Source: Xylocopa sonorina (taxonomy: Eukaryota > Arthropoda > Insecta > Hymenoptera > Apidae). Taken from it: 64,000 bases of DNA. The DNA is taken from the NCBI RefSeq assembly GCF_050948175.1, contig NW_027490391.1:248001-312000 (forward strand). The letters run 5' to 3'. The notes under the pieces are model-generated. The model searched no databases and had not been told where the DNA came from. It saw only the letters and a program-made list of their open reading frames with translations. Shown piece by piece: positions 18,279-31,600 of the stretch. Position 1 is the stretch's first letter, and each line of letters starts with the position of its first letter. The translations under genes were made by a program, and so were the position numbers.

Positions 18279-19598
18279 ATGGCAACCCGGACTCCGACAA
18301 AAACGCGCCAGCAGACACAGCGAGCCGCCGCGATGGCCGATTCCGAACGCGAAAAACGCACTAGCAGAACGCTTGATTTCCAAGACGCTATCGCCGAGCC
18401 TCTTCCTAGTACCGCGCAACAAAATACTTCCGCGAAAAATACGAAAGCGACCGATCCGAGTAATGCCGCGTTGCTCCAGCAAATAGAAATTCTACGTCGT
18501 GAATTAGAATCTATTCGCAGAACGCCTGATTTAACGCGCGACGATACTGTTTCTCTAGATATTCCTCGGGGAAATCCGCTTTCCGGACATAATTCGAGCT
18601 CCGATTTCAATACAAATAGTTCGCAACACGACGAGCTATCGCTTAAGCAGGCCCTCGAAGCCGTGCCGACATTCGATGGTCAGAATATTCCTATTCTTCA
18701 GTTTACCCGAGCGTGTAAACGCGCTTATGAGCTTATCCCTAATGGGTGCGAGCGAACTTTCACACGCCTGCTTAAGGGAAAACTCAAGGGTCGTGCCTAC
18801 GCCGCGCTAGAAGACGAGCCATGTTACACAATACTCGAATTAACGGACGTTCTTCGCAGCACATTTTGCTCCGTAAAATCAGCTCATCATTATCGGGGTG
18901 AACTTGCAAATATATTCATGCGCGCGAACGAGCACATTCTAGATTACATCGGTCGAGTAAAAGATCTTAGAACCGCCATAATTGATTGCGAAAGGCTTGC
19001 TCGACGAGACACACCGGAATCGCTCGATGACGTAGACGCGCTCACTCTACAATGTTTTAAAGACGGTCTCATTCCGGAAATTCGAATGCAAATGACGATA
19101 AATTCATTCGGCACATTGCGAGAAACGTTCGCTCGAGCGCGAGAGCTTTACCAAATGCACGAACGTGATTGCAACCGACTAGGTAGATCGCGTGCCGCGC
19201 GACCAGAATCGCGCGAAAAACCAGCCGAAGTTATTTGCCGAAAATGTAATAATATCGGACATTACGCGACCGAGTGTCGGCTCAGACCGCCATCGCCGTA
19301 CCGACCGCAGGAATACTTGCGATCCAGGGACGTACCGCCTCCTACTCGAGGCCCCGCGTACGAACAACCGAGACAAATCGTAGCCAGGGACGCGCCCAAA
19401 TTTTGTCGCTATTGCAAGACCCCGGGGCACGAAATAGGCGAGTGCCGCAAAAGGCAGTACAACAACGCGGTAAATAAAAATTCGGGAAACGACAATGGCC
19501 TCCGCACCCGCCGCGAGACAGGTGGCGAGGCCGCGCACCAAGTCCGTCCTCTCGCCGCGAACAACTCCAACGCGGAAATCGACGAAACGCCGCGATAA
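18279..19598 (+). CDS. gag: Gag polyprotein, element 2
   Basis: A 439-aa Gag whose translation matches element 1 throughout as far as I can compare. It has a short coiled coil near residue 70, a capsid-like helical region, and two CX2CX4HX4C knuckles at residues 320-333 and 376-389. The frame is intact even though the downstream pol is broken, so this copy could still supply particle protein. The start ATG has G at -3 and +4. Confidence 0.94.
   Translation: MATRTPTKTRQQTQRAAAMADSEREKRTSRTLDFQDAIAEPLPSTAQQNTSAKNTKATDPSNAALLQQIEILRRELESIRRTPDLTRDDTVSLDIPRGNPLSGHNSSSDFNTNSSQHDELSLKQALEAVPTFDGQNIPILQFTRACKRAYELIPNGCERTFTRLLKGKLKGRAYAALEDEPCYTILELTDVLRSTFCSVKSAHHYRGELANIFMRANEHILDYIGRVKDLRTAIIDCERLARRDTPESLDDVDALTLQCFKDGLIPEIRMQMTINSFGTLRETFARARELYQMHERDCNRLGRSRAARPESREKPAEVICRKCNNIGHYATECRLRPPSPYRPQEYLRSRDVPPPTRGPAYEQPRQIVARDAPKFCRYCKTPGHEIGECRKRQYNNAVNKNSGNDNGLRTRRETGGEAAHQVRPLAANNSNAEIDETPR
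19484..19532 (+). promoter_or_regulatory. -1 frameshift signal, element 2
   Basis: GGGAAAC at 19484-19490 in the gag frame, a 6-nt spacer, then the GGCCTC/GAGGCC-based hairpin (19497-19532), identical to element 1. Confidence 0.87.
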
Positions 19599-22500
19599 AC
19601 ATAACCGGAAAAACTAGCACGCCAAACGTAATTTTAAAGTCCGACCTTCTAATTTCACCAACTCGCTTCATGGTGGACACTGGGGCGGAAATAAATATTA
19701 TAAAACGTTCGGCTCTAAAAGCATCCGCGCGAATCGATAAGTCCGAGATCGTAATAATAACAGGGGTAACCGATGGCAAAACCGCAACCCTAGGGACGGT
19801 GAATCTTGTCATTTTCGGTCGCGTCGTTCCTTTTAATGTGGTCGAGGATGATTTTCCCCTTAAACCAAGCGGGATCCTCGGCTCCGGGTTCTGTATGGAC
19901 GCAGAAATCTCTTTTCCAAATAAAATAATCAAATGGAATGGTAAGAGAATTCCTTTCGAAGACGATATCGAAGCACTCGAGGAACCGTCACCGGAGTCGA
20001 AAATAAAGCCTCTCCTATCGCCGAAACGTAAACAAGCGCCGCGCACGGAATCTATTCCCCCTCCGCCGCCGCGCCCGCCGCGTAAATCATCGCCTCCGCT
20101 GAAACGCGATGCAGCAACGAAATCGAAGCTTCGAACGCAAGACAAAGCAGCTTCTCCGAAGTCAGGAGACCGTACCTCCATTCCGCCGAGATCAAATATC
20201 GGTATCAAGGTCCGCGTAGTTAATTCGAACCTCGCGGAAGGTATAATTCCTCGTATCGATCTTGCGCCGGGTATATTTTTCGGAAACGCTCTCGTCAGAG
20301 TAATTCGGGGCAAAGCGGTAACTCGAATAATTAATTCATCCGACCGCGCCGTCGAAATCGCGTTACCAGAAATCATACTTGAGCCCGCGCAAATCATGAC
20401 TCCCCTCCATAAGGAGGATAGTCCGTCGCTGTATCCGGTTTTTTCTAAATCTACTAAATCCAACGTATCCGCCGTACCGATCGGCTCATCCCAATAAGGG
20501 AAAACTTCTATTTCTTTCTCGAATCAGACACCATATTCGACAATCGAAACTCCTCCTTCGCGTTGCAAAATCGCGAATACTCAGCAAATCTCCTATGCTC
20601 AGGCGGTTAAAAATAATGTACAACAGGCGCCGTTAAAACAAACATCGAAATCCGCCAACCTTTCGAAATCTCGCTTAGATCGAATTCTTAGTCTCCTCCG
20701 TCTCGACCACCTCAACGCAGAGGAAAGAGAGCACGTCGTCCGTCTCGTTCAAAGCACGCAGGAGCTTTTTCACATTGAGGGGGATAAATTAGGGCATACG
20801 TCAGCAACCACGCACAAGATTCCAACCGTCGACGACCGCCCCGTCAATGTGAAACAATACCGTTTCCCACCAGCTCACAAGGAGGAGATTCGACGACAAG
20901 TCGACAAATTTTTACAAAATGGTGTCATCTCTCCGTCAAAATCACCATATAATTCGCCATTGTGGGTTGTCCCAAAGAAACCGGACTCCTTGGGCAACAA
21001 GCAATGGCGCGTCGTCATCGACTACCGCGCACTCAATGAGAAATCTGTCGCCGATGCCTATCCCCTCCCTTGCATTACCGAGATACTTGATCAGCTCGGG
21101 AGCGCGAAGTATTTTAGTACATTCGATCTCGCGAGCGGATTTCACCAGATCCCAATGGAGCCCGCCGATGCTCCCAAAACCGCTTTTTCGACGCCTCACG
21201 GGCATTATGAATTTAAAAGAATGCCATTCGGATTAAAAAATGCGCCAGCGACGTTCCAACGACTTATGGACAATGTCCTGTCCGGTCTCCAAGGGAACGA
21301 AATTTTCGTCTATTTGGACGACATTGTTATCTACGCTAGCTCTCTTCAAGAACATCGACTTAAATTCGAGAAATTAACTCAACGGCTCAAAGAAGCTAAT
21401 TTAGTATTGCAGCCGGATAAGTGCGAATTCTTGAGGAGAGAAGTAAGCTATTTGGGTCATATTATCAGTGAGCACGGTGTAAAACCTGACCCTGCGAAAA
21501 TTAGCGCCGTCAAAAATTTTCCGCGCCCGCGCAACGCGAAACAGATCAAACAATTCCTCGGGCTCGCGGGATACTACAGGCGGTTCATCGCAAATTTTTC
21601 TAATATTGCTAAGCCACTTACAAATTTGTTAAAAAAAGACGCGCCCTTTGTATGGCGTAACGAGCAAGAGAATTCATTCGTCAAACTCCGAGATTGCCTA
21701 TGCGAAGCGCCTATCTTGCAGTACCCCAACTTCAAACAACCATTCGTGATAACGACCGACGCGTCCGCCGAAGCTATTGGTGCTATCTTGAGTCAAGGAC
21801 CAATAGGCCGCGACTTGCCAATCGCGTACACGTCGCGACTGTTAAACGCTGCGGAGAAAAACTACTCCACGATCGAGAAGGAGTGTCTGGCGATTGTCTA
21901 CGCCGTCCATTACTTTCGTCCATACATATACGGTAATCAATTCAAACTCGTTACCGACCATCGACCGTTAGTGTGGATGAATTCGGTCAAGGACCCGTCA
22001 AGTAGACTCGTACGGTGGAGGCTTAAGTTAGCGGAATTTGACTACGAGATGGTCTATAAAAGTGGAAAAACGAACCTTAATGCGGACGCATTGTCGCGGA
22101 ATCCCGCTCAAATTTTTCCGCTCTCGTATTCAGAAAACTCGGAGGACGACATCTTCGATGTGCCTCCGGAAACCCGTAAAAAGTATACCACACTAGCGCC
22201 TCCTCCTACTCCGGTAACATCAGAACCTGAATTACCGACTCCAGGCACGTCCTTCCGTACCAACACAGCACCACCTCCGCAAGTCGCCAGCGACAGCACC
22301 GACTTCTATACTCCTGCTCCAAATGAATTTTTCCGACGCGAACCTCTATTTAATTTCAGCCGTGACGCATTATCAACGCGACGAGACAATGTAGTTGTCT
22401 TCGTCACGCAATCTGGGCACCCCTATGACACGGGCGCCAAAGATCTAGCGAACGCTGAAAAATTCCTTCCAAACAAAAATCACGTTCTTACCAAAGCCAA

Positions 22501-24066
22501 AGTCATACAAATCGGAAACGAATTCCAAATCCAGCTTCCAATCATCGAACATTCCACCAGATCAATCAATTTCCAGACCGTAATAGAAACATTCAGATCC
22601 TTGTGCGACGTTGTAAACGAATTACAATTACAAACATTTAGTATCGCACAAACCTATCTAGACTCCGTATCCTGGTCCCGAATCCAGAAAATCCTTCAGG
22701 ACCTGTTTTATGAAACAACTGTCCAGATTACGGTCTGCCAGGGCCTCATTAAAACCCCTTCGGTCGAAGAGCGACTGAAAATAATAAGAGAAAACCACGA
22801 CTCCCCTGTGGGAGGTCACAAAGGGGTTAATAAAACTTATTCTCGCATCAGACAACAATACTTTTGGCCAAACATGAAAACACAAATACAAGAATATATT
22901 GGCAAATGTAAAAGTTGTCAGACAGAGAAACTGGTCCGGGTAAAGACCAGACAGCCTCTCACTTTAACCGACACCCCTGGCAGGGCATTCGATAAGATTT
23001 CAATGGACGTAATGGGTCCTCTTCCCGAAACTTCCGACGGTTATACAAGTATCCTCACGATCCAAGATCTCCTCACTAAATACTCAGTCGCAGTTCCTCT
23101 CAAAACCACCACCGCAGTAGACATTGCCGAAGCTTTAATAAAAGAATTCATTTGTAAATTCGGATGCCCGAAAGGCATACTCACGGACCAAGGTTCGAAC
23201 TTTATAAACAGCTTGATTAAAGCCATAGCAATCAAATTCCGTATTAAGCAATACAAGTCCACTGCGTTCCATCCACAGACAAACGGGTCCGTTGAACGAT
23301 CTCACCACGTCCTGGCCGAATATCTGAAGCATTACATAGAGTCGAGTAACGATTGGGTGAATTGGTTACCGTATGCAATGTTTTCATACAACACCAGTGT
23401 GCACGAGGGTACATTATACACCCCACACGAACTAGTGTTCGGCAGGATAGCTAGGACGCCGTCAGCCACTCCTTTTCAGGACAGCTCTGATAACGAAACT
23501 TATAGCGACTATCTTATACAACTTCAGGAGAAAATCTCGAAATCTCAGGATTTGGCTAAAGCCAATCTAGACAATGCGAAACGACGTTCTAAATATTATT
23601 ATGACCGAAATCTCAATGTCCAAAACTTCGAGGTAGGCCAATGGGTCTATCTTTTAAAAGAGCCGAACAAACATAAGTTCCAGGCACAGTATTCTGGACC
23701 GTACCGTATCCTCGAAATTTTGGGCAATTGTAATGTTAAGCTGAATGTAAAAGGGCGCCATAAAATTGTTCATACGAACAAAATCAAAATTTGTAAACGA
23801 ATGCATAGTATGCAGAGTGTGGATGCTAGTGAAAGAAAAGTGCGAAAAACTGAAAATGAAGTCAGTGAGAGCAGTGACATTCAAACGAACGCTGAAAGTG
23901 AAAGCGACGAAAGTGCCTGCAATCCGAAGGAAGCCCGCAGTCACGGTCCAATCTCCAAACGTTATCGCCAGGATCAACCAGGCGAAAAACCTCAGATTCC
24001 GCAGCATCCAGCCGACAGGACCAAGAGAAGGATCCAGCATCCCGAAATCTACCCAACAGACAAGAG

Positions 24067-24085
24067 ATCTCGGCATGGCCGAGAT
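24067..24085 (+). other. Hairpin upstream of the polypurine tract, element 2
   Basis: ATCTCGGC-ATG-GCCGAGAT, identical in sequence and place to element 1. Confidence 0.5.
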
Positions 24086-24094
24086 TCTTTTTCC

Positions 24095-24105
24095 AAGGGG
24101 GGTGG
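24095..24105 (+). other. Polypurine tract, element 2
   Basis: AAGGGGGGTGG immediately before the 3' LTR. Confidence 0.85.
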
Positions 24106-25613
24106 TGTAACGTCAGGCGTACCGCCTGCCACCCTCCGGCGTCCACCTCATCATCCCCAGCATCCGTATCCGGAGCCCCTGCACACGGGCCACCCGCCGA
24201 CTCGCCGTCCCTACAGAAGGAGACAAAGGTACGAGAGGGAAGAGGGATGCAGCATGCCGCGCCCACGCGCGATCTCCACACACGAGGGGGAGGACTTCAC
24301 CCCGTATTACGAGGGCGAGGAGCTCTCCGACACGTACTGGGTCGAATCCCCAGCAATCACGAAGCCCTATACGTACTTCTCGTACATGTGGGATTAGAAT
24401 AAGCACACTACTCACCTATGTACATACACACCAACACACACCTAGATTTAAGTGAATATATGTATATATTTTATTCATGCACGGTTATGTTCCGTTGCAC
24501 TCGCGCGCACACTCGACGCTCGCGGCTCACGCTTAACGCGGGCCGCGCCCCACTCCGAACGGCCGCCCCACCACGAGGGCCGAGCGGCCGCCCTACTCCG
24601 ACCGTCCGCCCCACCGCGAGGGCCCAGCGACTCGCGCGCCGCGCGACCCGAGGAGGTCGCGGACGCGAGATCCGAGAGTCAGTTCCAATCTCACCTCCGA
24701 ACGGGAGAGTTCGCATCTCATCTCCGAACCGAGGAGTTCTAATCCAGCATCCGAACGATGCACCTCCGATCCGAGCAATAGGCTCATTCGCAACGAGCAA
24801 TTAGCTCTAATGCATTCGTCTCTATCCATACTCCCATAGCGGAGTCCATTCGATACCTTATACTATTTCTAATTCTCATTGTAATCGCTAGTCAGTAACT
24901 TAGAATTTAGTCAAGTGTATCTAGTATAGTGAAATCATAGAATATAGTTTATTTTTACCAGATTCAAAGTATCTTTATTCGAGTTCAAATACAATTCCTT
25001 AATTCTAATCCACGGGTACGCTCGCGATTATTCTAATTCTATATCTCATCTACGATAGTCTTGAGGCTCGACGACTAGAGCGAACCAGCGCTTAGTTGCT
25101 CCATCCTCACTTCTACCGTGTACAGAATATCTTGCGCCCAGGTCGATCCCGGTAAGCTAGAGCGAACCAACGCTTAGCCGTGCCGTATTCAACCGAAGTT
25201 CAAGTATTCTCGATGAGCCTTGCACCTCCGACAAAGCGTACACGACGCGCGGGGAGGAGAGAGTTTATTCGTCGTCTCGCTCGGGAATACGTGGGTGATG
25301 CACCAGAATATTCAATTTCCTGCGTTCGAGTCCTGGTTCCTGTGAAGGAGGTTTCCTTCGCCGCACGACCCGTACCTCCGTTCCAGCCGTACGCCGCCGC
25401 CATCCCGGTTGCGGATCCAAGGCGCTCCAGGTACCTAGAAAGAGAAATCAGACAGCGGAATCAAGCCTTCGCAAGGTAAGTTTAGTGTTAATTACCGTTT
25501 TATCGAGTCCGAAACGCCAACGAACCCGGTCCGGACGCAATTCGCGTTATTTTCGGGAACGGTTACGACTTTGTGCCACCGTTGCGAGCGCAACCGCACC
25601 TCGGGACGTGACA
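24106..25613 (+). repeat. 3' LTR of element 2
   Basis: A 1,508-bp LTR with TG/CA ends, followed by GTAAG at 25614-25618. The LTR open frame is intact here, unlike in the 5' LTR. The pol tail stop lies at 24395-24397. Confidence 0.95.
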
Positions 25614-28600
25614 GTAAGATATAATATGATTTGCGAAGTGTTATGTATTCCTCGTATACACATCAAATGAATGTAAATGCGACACTTCCTTGCAAGGAAA
25701 TAGCGTATGCAGATGTCTACGTATCGAAGCAATAGAGTTCAAATGCGTCTTAAAACGAGATATTGCATCTCACATCTATGTTTCATGATAAGATATAATA
25801 TTCATTGCGATGTGTTATGCATTCCTCGTCTACACTTCAAATGAATGTAAGTGCGACACTTCCTTGCAAGGAAATAGCGTTTGCGGATGTCTACGTATCG
25901 CAGCAACAGATTTCTAATGCTTCTTAAAGCGCGATATCGCATCTTATTTCTATGCTTCATGGTAAGATGTAATATTCATTGCGAAGTGTTATGCATTCCT
26001 CGTATACACATCAAATGAATGTAAATGCGACACTTCCTTGTAAGGAAATAGCGTTTGCAGATGTCTATGTATCGTAGCAATAGAGTTCTAATGCTTCTTA
26101 AAACGCGATATCTCATCTCATTTCTATGTTTCATGGTAAGATATAATATGACTTGCGAAGTACTATGTATTCCTCGTCTACACATCAAATGAATGTAAAT
26201 GCGACACTTCCTCGCTGGGAAATAGCGTTTGCAGATATCTACGTATCGTAGCAATGGATTTCTGATGCTTCTTAAAACGCGATATCGCATCTCATTTCTA
26301 TGTTTCATGGTAAGATATAATATGATTTGCGAAGTGTTATGTATTCCTCGTCTACACTTCAAATGAATGTAAATGCGACACTTCTTTGCAAGGAAATAGC
26401 GTTTGCAGATGTCTACGTATCGTTGCAATAGAGTTCTTATGATTCTTAAAACGCTATATCGCATCTCATTTCTATGTTTCATGGTAAGATATAATATGAT
26501 TTGCGGAGTGTTATGTATTCCTCGTCTACACTTCAAATGAATGTAAATGCGACACTTCTTTGCTAGGAAATAGCGTTTGCAAATGTCTACCTATCGTAGC
26601 AATAGTGTTCTAATGCTTCCTAAAACGCGATATCGCATCTCACTTCTATGTTTCATGGTAAGATATAATATGATTTGCGAAGTATCATGTATTCCTCGTC
26701 TACACTTCAAATGAATGTAAATGCGACACTTCCTTGCTAGGAAATAGCGTCCGCAGATGTCTAGGTATCGTAGCAATAGAGTTCTAATGCCTCTTAAAAC
26801 GCGATATCGCATCTCATTTCTATGTTTCATGGTAAGATATAATATGATTTGCGAAGTGTTATGTATTCCTCGTCTACACTTCAAATGAATGTAAATGTGA
26901 CATTTCCTTGCAAGGAAATAGCGTTTGCAGATGTATACGTATCGTAGCAATAGAGACCTAGTGCTTCTTAAAACGCGATATCGCATCCCATTTCCATGTT
27001 TCATGGTAAGATATAATATGATTTGCGAAGTGTCATGTATTCCTCGTCTACACTTCAAATGAATGTAAATGCGACACTTCCTTGCTAGGAAATAGCGTCT
27101 GCAGATGTCTAGGTATCGTAGCAATAGAGTTCTAATGCCTCTTAAAACGAGATATCGCATCTCATTTCTATGTTTCATGGTAAGATATAATATGATTTGC
27201 GAAGTGTTATGTATTCCTCGTCTACACTTCAAATGAATGTAAATGCGACACTTCCTTGCAAGGAAATAGCGTTTGCGGATGTCTACGTATCGAAGCAATA
27301 GAGTTCAAATGCTTCTTAAAACGAGATATTGCATCTCATACCTATGTTTCATGATAAGATATAATATTCAGTGCGAAGTGTTATGCACTCCTCGTCTACG
27401 ATTCAAATGAATGTAAATGCGACACTTCCTTGCAAGGAAATAGCGTTTGCAGATGTCTACGTATCGCAGCAATAGATTTCTAATGCCTCTTAAAGCGCGA
27501 TATCGCATCTTATTTCTATGCTTCATGGTAAGATGTAATATTCATTGCGAAGTGTTATGCATTCCTCGTATACGATTCAAATGAAAGTAAATGCGAAACT
27601 TCCTTGCAAGGAAATAGCGATTGCAGATGTCTACGTATCGTAGCAGTAGAGTTCTAATGCTTCTTAAAACGCGATATCGCATCTCATTTCTATGTTTCAT
27701 GGTAAGATATAATATGATTTGCGAAGTGTTATGTATTCCTCGTATACACATCAAATGAATGTAAATGCGACACTTCCTTGCAAGGAAATAGCGTATGCAG
27801 ATGTCTACGTATCGAAGCAATAGAGTTCAAATGCTTCTTAAAACGAGATATTGCATCTCATATCTATGTTTCATGATAAGATATAATATTCATTGCGATG
27901 TGTTATGCATTCCTCGTCTACACTTCAAATGAATGTAAATGCGACACTTCCTTGCAAGGAAATAGCGTTTGCAGATGTCTACGTATCGCAGCAATAGATT
28001 TCTAATGCCTCTTAAAGCGCGATATCGCATCTTATTTCTATGCTTCATGGTAAGATGTAATATTCATTGCGAAGTGTTATGCATTCCTCGTCTACGATTC
28101 AAATGAAAGTAAATGCGACACTTCCTTGCAAGGAAATAGCGATTGCAGGTGTCTACGTATCGTAGCAGTAGAGTTCTAATGCTTCTTAAAACGCGATATC
28201 GCATCTCATTTCTATGTTTCATGGTAAGATATAATATGATTTGCGAAGTGTTATGTATTCCTCGTATACACATCAAATGAATGTAAATGCGACACTTCCT
28301 TGCAAGGAAATAGCGTATGCAGATGTCTACATATCGAAGCAATAGAGTTCAAATGCGTCTTAAAACGAGATATTGCATCTCATATCTATGTTTCATGATA
28401 AGATATAATATTCATTGCGATGTGTTATGCATTCCTCGTCTACACTTCAAATGAATGTAAGTGCGACACTTCCTTGCAAGGAAATAGCGTTTGCGGATGT
28501 CTACGTATCGAAGCAATAGAGTTCTTATGATTCTTAAAACGCTATATCGCATCTCATTTCTATGTTTCATGGTAAGATATAATATGATTCGCGGAGTGTT

Positions 28601-31600
28601 ATGTATTCCTCGTCTACACTTCAAATGAATGTAAATGCGACACTTCCTTGCAAGGAAATAGCGTTTGCGGATGTCTACGTATCGAAGCAATAGAGTTCAA
28701 ATGCTTTTTAAAACGAGATATTGCATCTCATACCTATTTTTTATGATAAGATATAATATTCAGTGCGAAGTGTTATGCATTCCTCGTCTACGATTCAAAT
28801 GAATGTAAATGCGACACTTCCTTGCAAGGAAATAGCGTTTGCAGATGTCTACGTATCGCAGCAACAGATTTCTAATGCTTCTTAAAGCGCGATATCGCAT
28901 CTTATTTCTATGCTTCATGGTAAGATGTAATATTCATTGCGAAGTGTTATGCATTCCTCGTATACACATCAAATGAATGTAAATGCGACACTTCCTTGTA
29001 AGGAAATAGCGTTTGCAGATGTCTATGTATCGTAGCAATAGAGTTCTAATGCTTCTTAAAACGCGATATCGCATCTCATTTCTATGTTTCATGGTAAGAT
29101 ATAATATGACCTGCGAAGTACTATGTATTCCTCGTCTACACATCAAATGAATGTAAATGCGACACTTCCTCGCTAGGAAATAGCGTTTGCAGATATCTAC
29201 GTATCGTAGCAATGGATTTCTGATGCTTCTTAAAACGCGATATCGCATCTCATTTCTATGTTTCATGGTAAGATATAATATGATTTGCGAAGTGTTATGT
29301 ATTCCTCGTCTACACTTCAAATGAATGTAAATGCGACACTTCTTTGCAAGGAAATAGCGTTTGCAGATGTCTACGTATCGTTGCAATAGAGTTCTTATGA
29401 TTCTTAAAACGCTATATCGCATCTCATTTCTATGTTTCATGGTAAGATATAATATGATTTGCGGAGTGTTATGTATTCCTCGTCTACACTTCAAATGAAT
29501 GTAAATGCGACTCTTCTTTGCTAGGAAATAGCGTTTGCAAATGTCTACCTATCGTAGCAATAGTGTTCTAATGCTTCCTAAAACGCGATATCGCATCTCA
29601 TTTCTATGTTTCATGGTAAGATATAATATGATTTGCGAAGTATCATGTATTCCTCGTCTACACTTCAAATGAATGTAAATGCGACACTTCCTTGCTAGGA
29701 AATAGCGTCCGCAGATGTCTAGGTATCGTAGCAATAGAGTTCTAATGCCTCTTAAAACGCGATATCGCATCTCATTTCTATGTTTCATGGTAAGATATAA
29801 TATGATTTGCGAAGTGTTATGTATTCCTCGTCTACACTTCAAATGAATGTAAATGTGACATTTCCTTGCAAGGAAATAGCGTTTGCAGATGTCTACGTAT
29901 CGTAGCAATAGAGACATAGTGCTTCTTAAAACGCGATATCGCATCTCATTTCTATGTTTCATGGTAAGATATAATATGACTTGCGAAGTATTATGTTTTC
30001 CTCGTCTACACATCAAATGAATGTAAATGCGACACTACCTTGCAAGGAAATAGCGTTTGCAGTTGTCTACGTATCGTTGCAATAGAGTTCTTATGATTCT
30101 TAAAACGCGATATCACATCTCACTTCTATGTTTAATGGTAAGATATAATATGATTTGCGGAGTGTTGTGTATTCCTCGTCTACACTTCAAATGAATGTAA
30201 ATGCGACACTTCCTTGCAAGGAAATAGCGTCTGCAGATGTCTACGTATCGTAGCAATAGAGTTCTTATGATTCTTAAAACGCGATATCGCACCTCATTTC
30301 TATGTTTCATGGCAAGATATAATATGATTTGCGAAGTGTTATGTATTCCTCGTCTACACTTCAAATGAATGTAAATGCGACACTTCTTTGCAAGGAAATA
30401 GCGATTGCAGATGTCTACGTATCGTAGCAATAGAGCTCTAATGCTTCTTAAAACGCGATATCGCATCTCATTTCTATGTTTCATGGTAAGATATAATATG
30501 ATTTGCGAAGTGTTATGTATTCCTCGTCTACACTTCAAATGAATGTAAATGCGACACTTCTTTGCTAGGAAATAGTGTTAGCAAATGTCTACATATCGTA
30601 GCAATAGTGTTCTAATGCTTCTTAAAACGAGATATTGCATCTCATATCTATGTTTCATGATAAGATATAATATTCATTGCGATGTGTTATGCATTCCTCG
30701 TCTACACTTCAAATGAATGTAAATGCGACACTTCCTTGCAAGGAAATAGCGTTTGCAGATGTCTACGTATCGCAGCAATAGATTTCTAATGCCTCTTAAA
30801 GCGCGATATCGCATCTTATTTCTATGCTTCATGGTAAGATGTAATATTCATTGCGAAGTGTTATGCATTCCTCGTCTACGATTCAAATGAAAGTAAATGC
30901 GACACTTCCTTGCAAGGAAATAGCGATTGCAGATGTCTACGTATCGTAGCAGTAGAGTTCTAATGCTTCTTAAAACGCGATATCGCATCTCATTTCTATG
31001 TTTCATGGTAAGATATAATATGATTTGCGAAGTGTTACGTATTCCTCGTATACACATCAAATGAATGTAAATGCGACACTTCCTTGTAAGGAAATAGCGT
31101 TTGCAGATGTCTATGTATCGTAGCAATAGAGTTCTAATGCTTCTTAAAACGCGATATCGCATCTCACTTCTATGTTTCATGGTAAGATATAATATGACTT
31201 GCGAAGTATTATGTATTCCTCGTCTACACATCAAATAAATGTAAATGCGACACTTCCTCGCTAGGAAATAGCGTTTGCAGATATCTACGTATCGTAGCAA
31301 TGGATTTCTGATGCTTCTTAAAACGCGATATCGCATCTCATTTCTATGTTTCATGGTAAGATATAATATGATTTGCGAAGTGTTATGTATTCCTCGTCTA
31401 CACTTCAAATGAATGTAAATGCGACACTTCCTTGCAAGGAAATAGCGTTTGCAGATGTCTACCTATCGTAGCAATAGTGTTCTAATGCTTCTTAAAACGC
31501 GATATCGCATCTCATTTCTATGTTTCATGGTAAGATATAATATGATTTGCGAAGTATCATGTATTCCTCGTCTACACTTCAAATGAATGTAAATGCGACA

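Larger units (their letters stand above)
19490..24397 (+). pseudogene. pol: Pol polyprotein with premature stop, element 2
   Basis: Same layout as in element 1 (protease, linker, RT with YLDD, RNase H, HHCC/DD35E integrase, GPY/F module, U3-encoded tail). The codon at 20495-20497 is TAA where elements 1 and 3 have AAA. The stop is at residue 276 counted from the first Met (19670), in the linker between protease and RT. A Gag-Pol made here would carry protease but no RT or integrase. The frame is open again from after the stop to 24397, and no other break is seen, so the mutation is recent. Re-initiation at a downstream Met is possible but unsupported. Confidence 0.93.
16690..25613 (+). mobile_element. 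Full-length Ty3/Gypsy retrotransposon, element 2 (pol broken)
   Basis: An 8,924-bp element in the same orientation as element 1, with target duplication GTAAG (16685-16689 and 25614-25618). Its LTRs differ only by a 1-bp deletion in the 5' copy as far as I can see, so it is the youngest or most homogenised of the three. The interior appears to match element 1 apart from a nonsense codon in pol at 20495-20497. Such a copy cannot make its own full Gag-Pol but could be mobilised in trans. Confidence 0.96.

Noticed and set aside
7691..25613. Elements 1 and 2 as a tandem duplication of one insertion
   Set aside because: They have different target duplications and the 74 bp between them fits one monomer exactly, so they are separate insertions.
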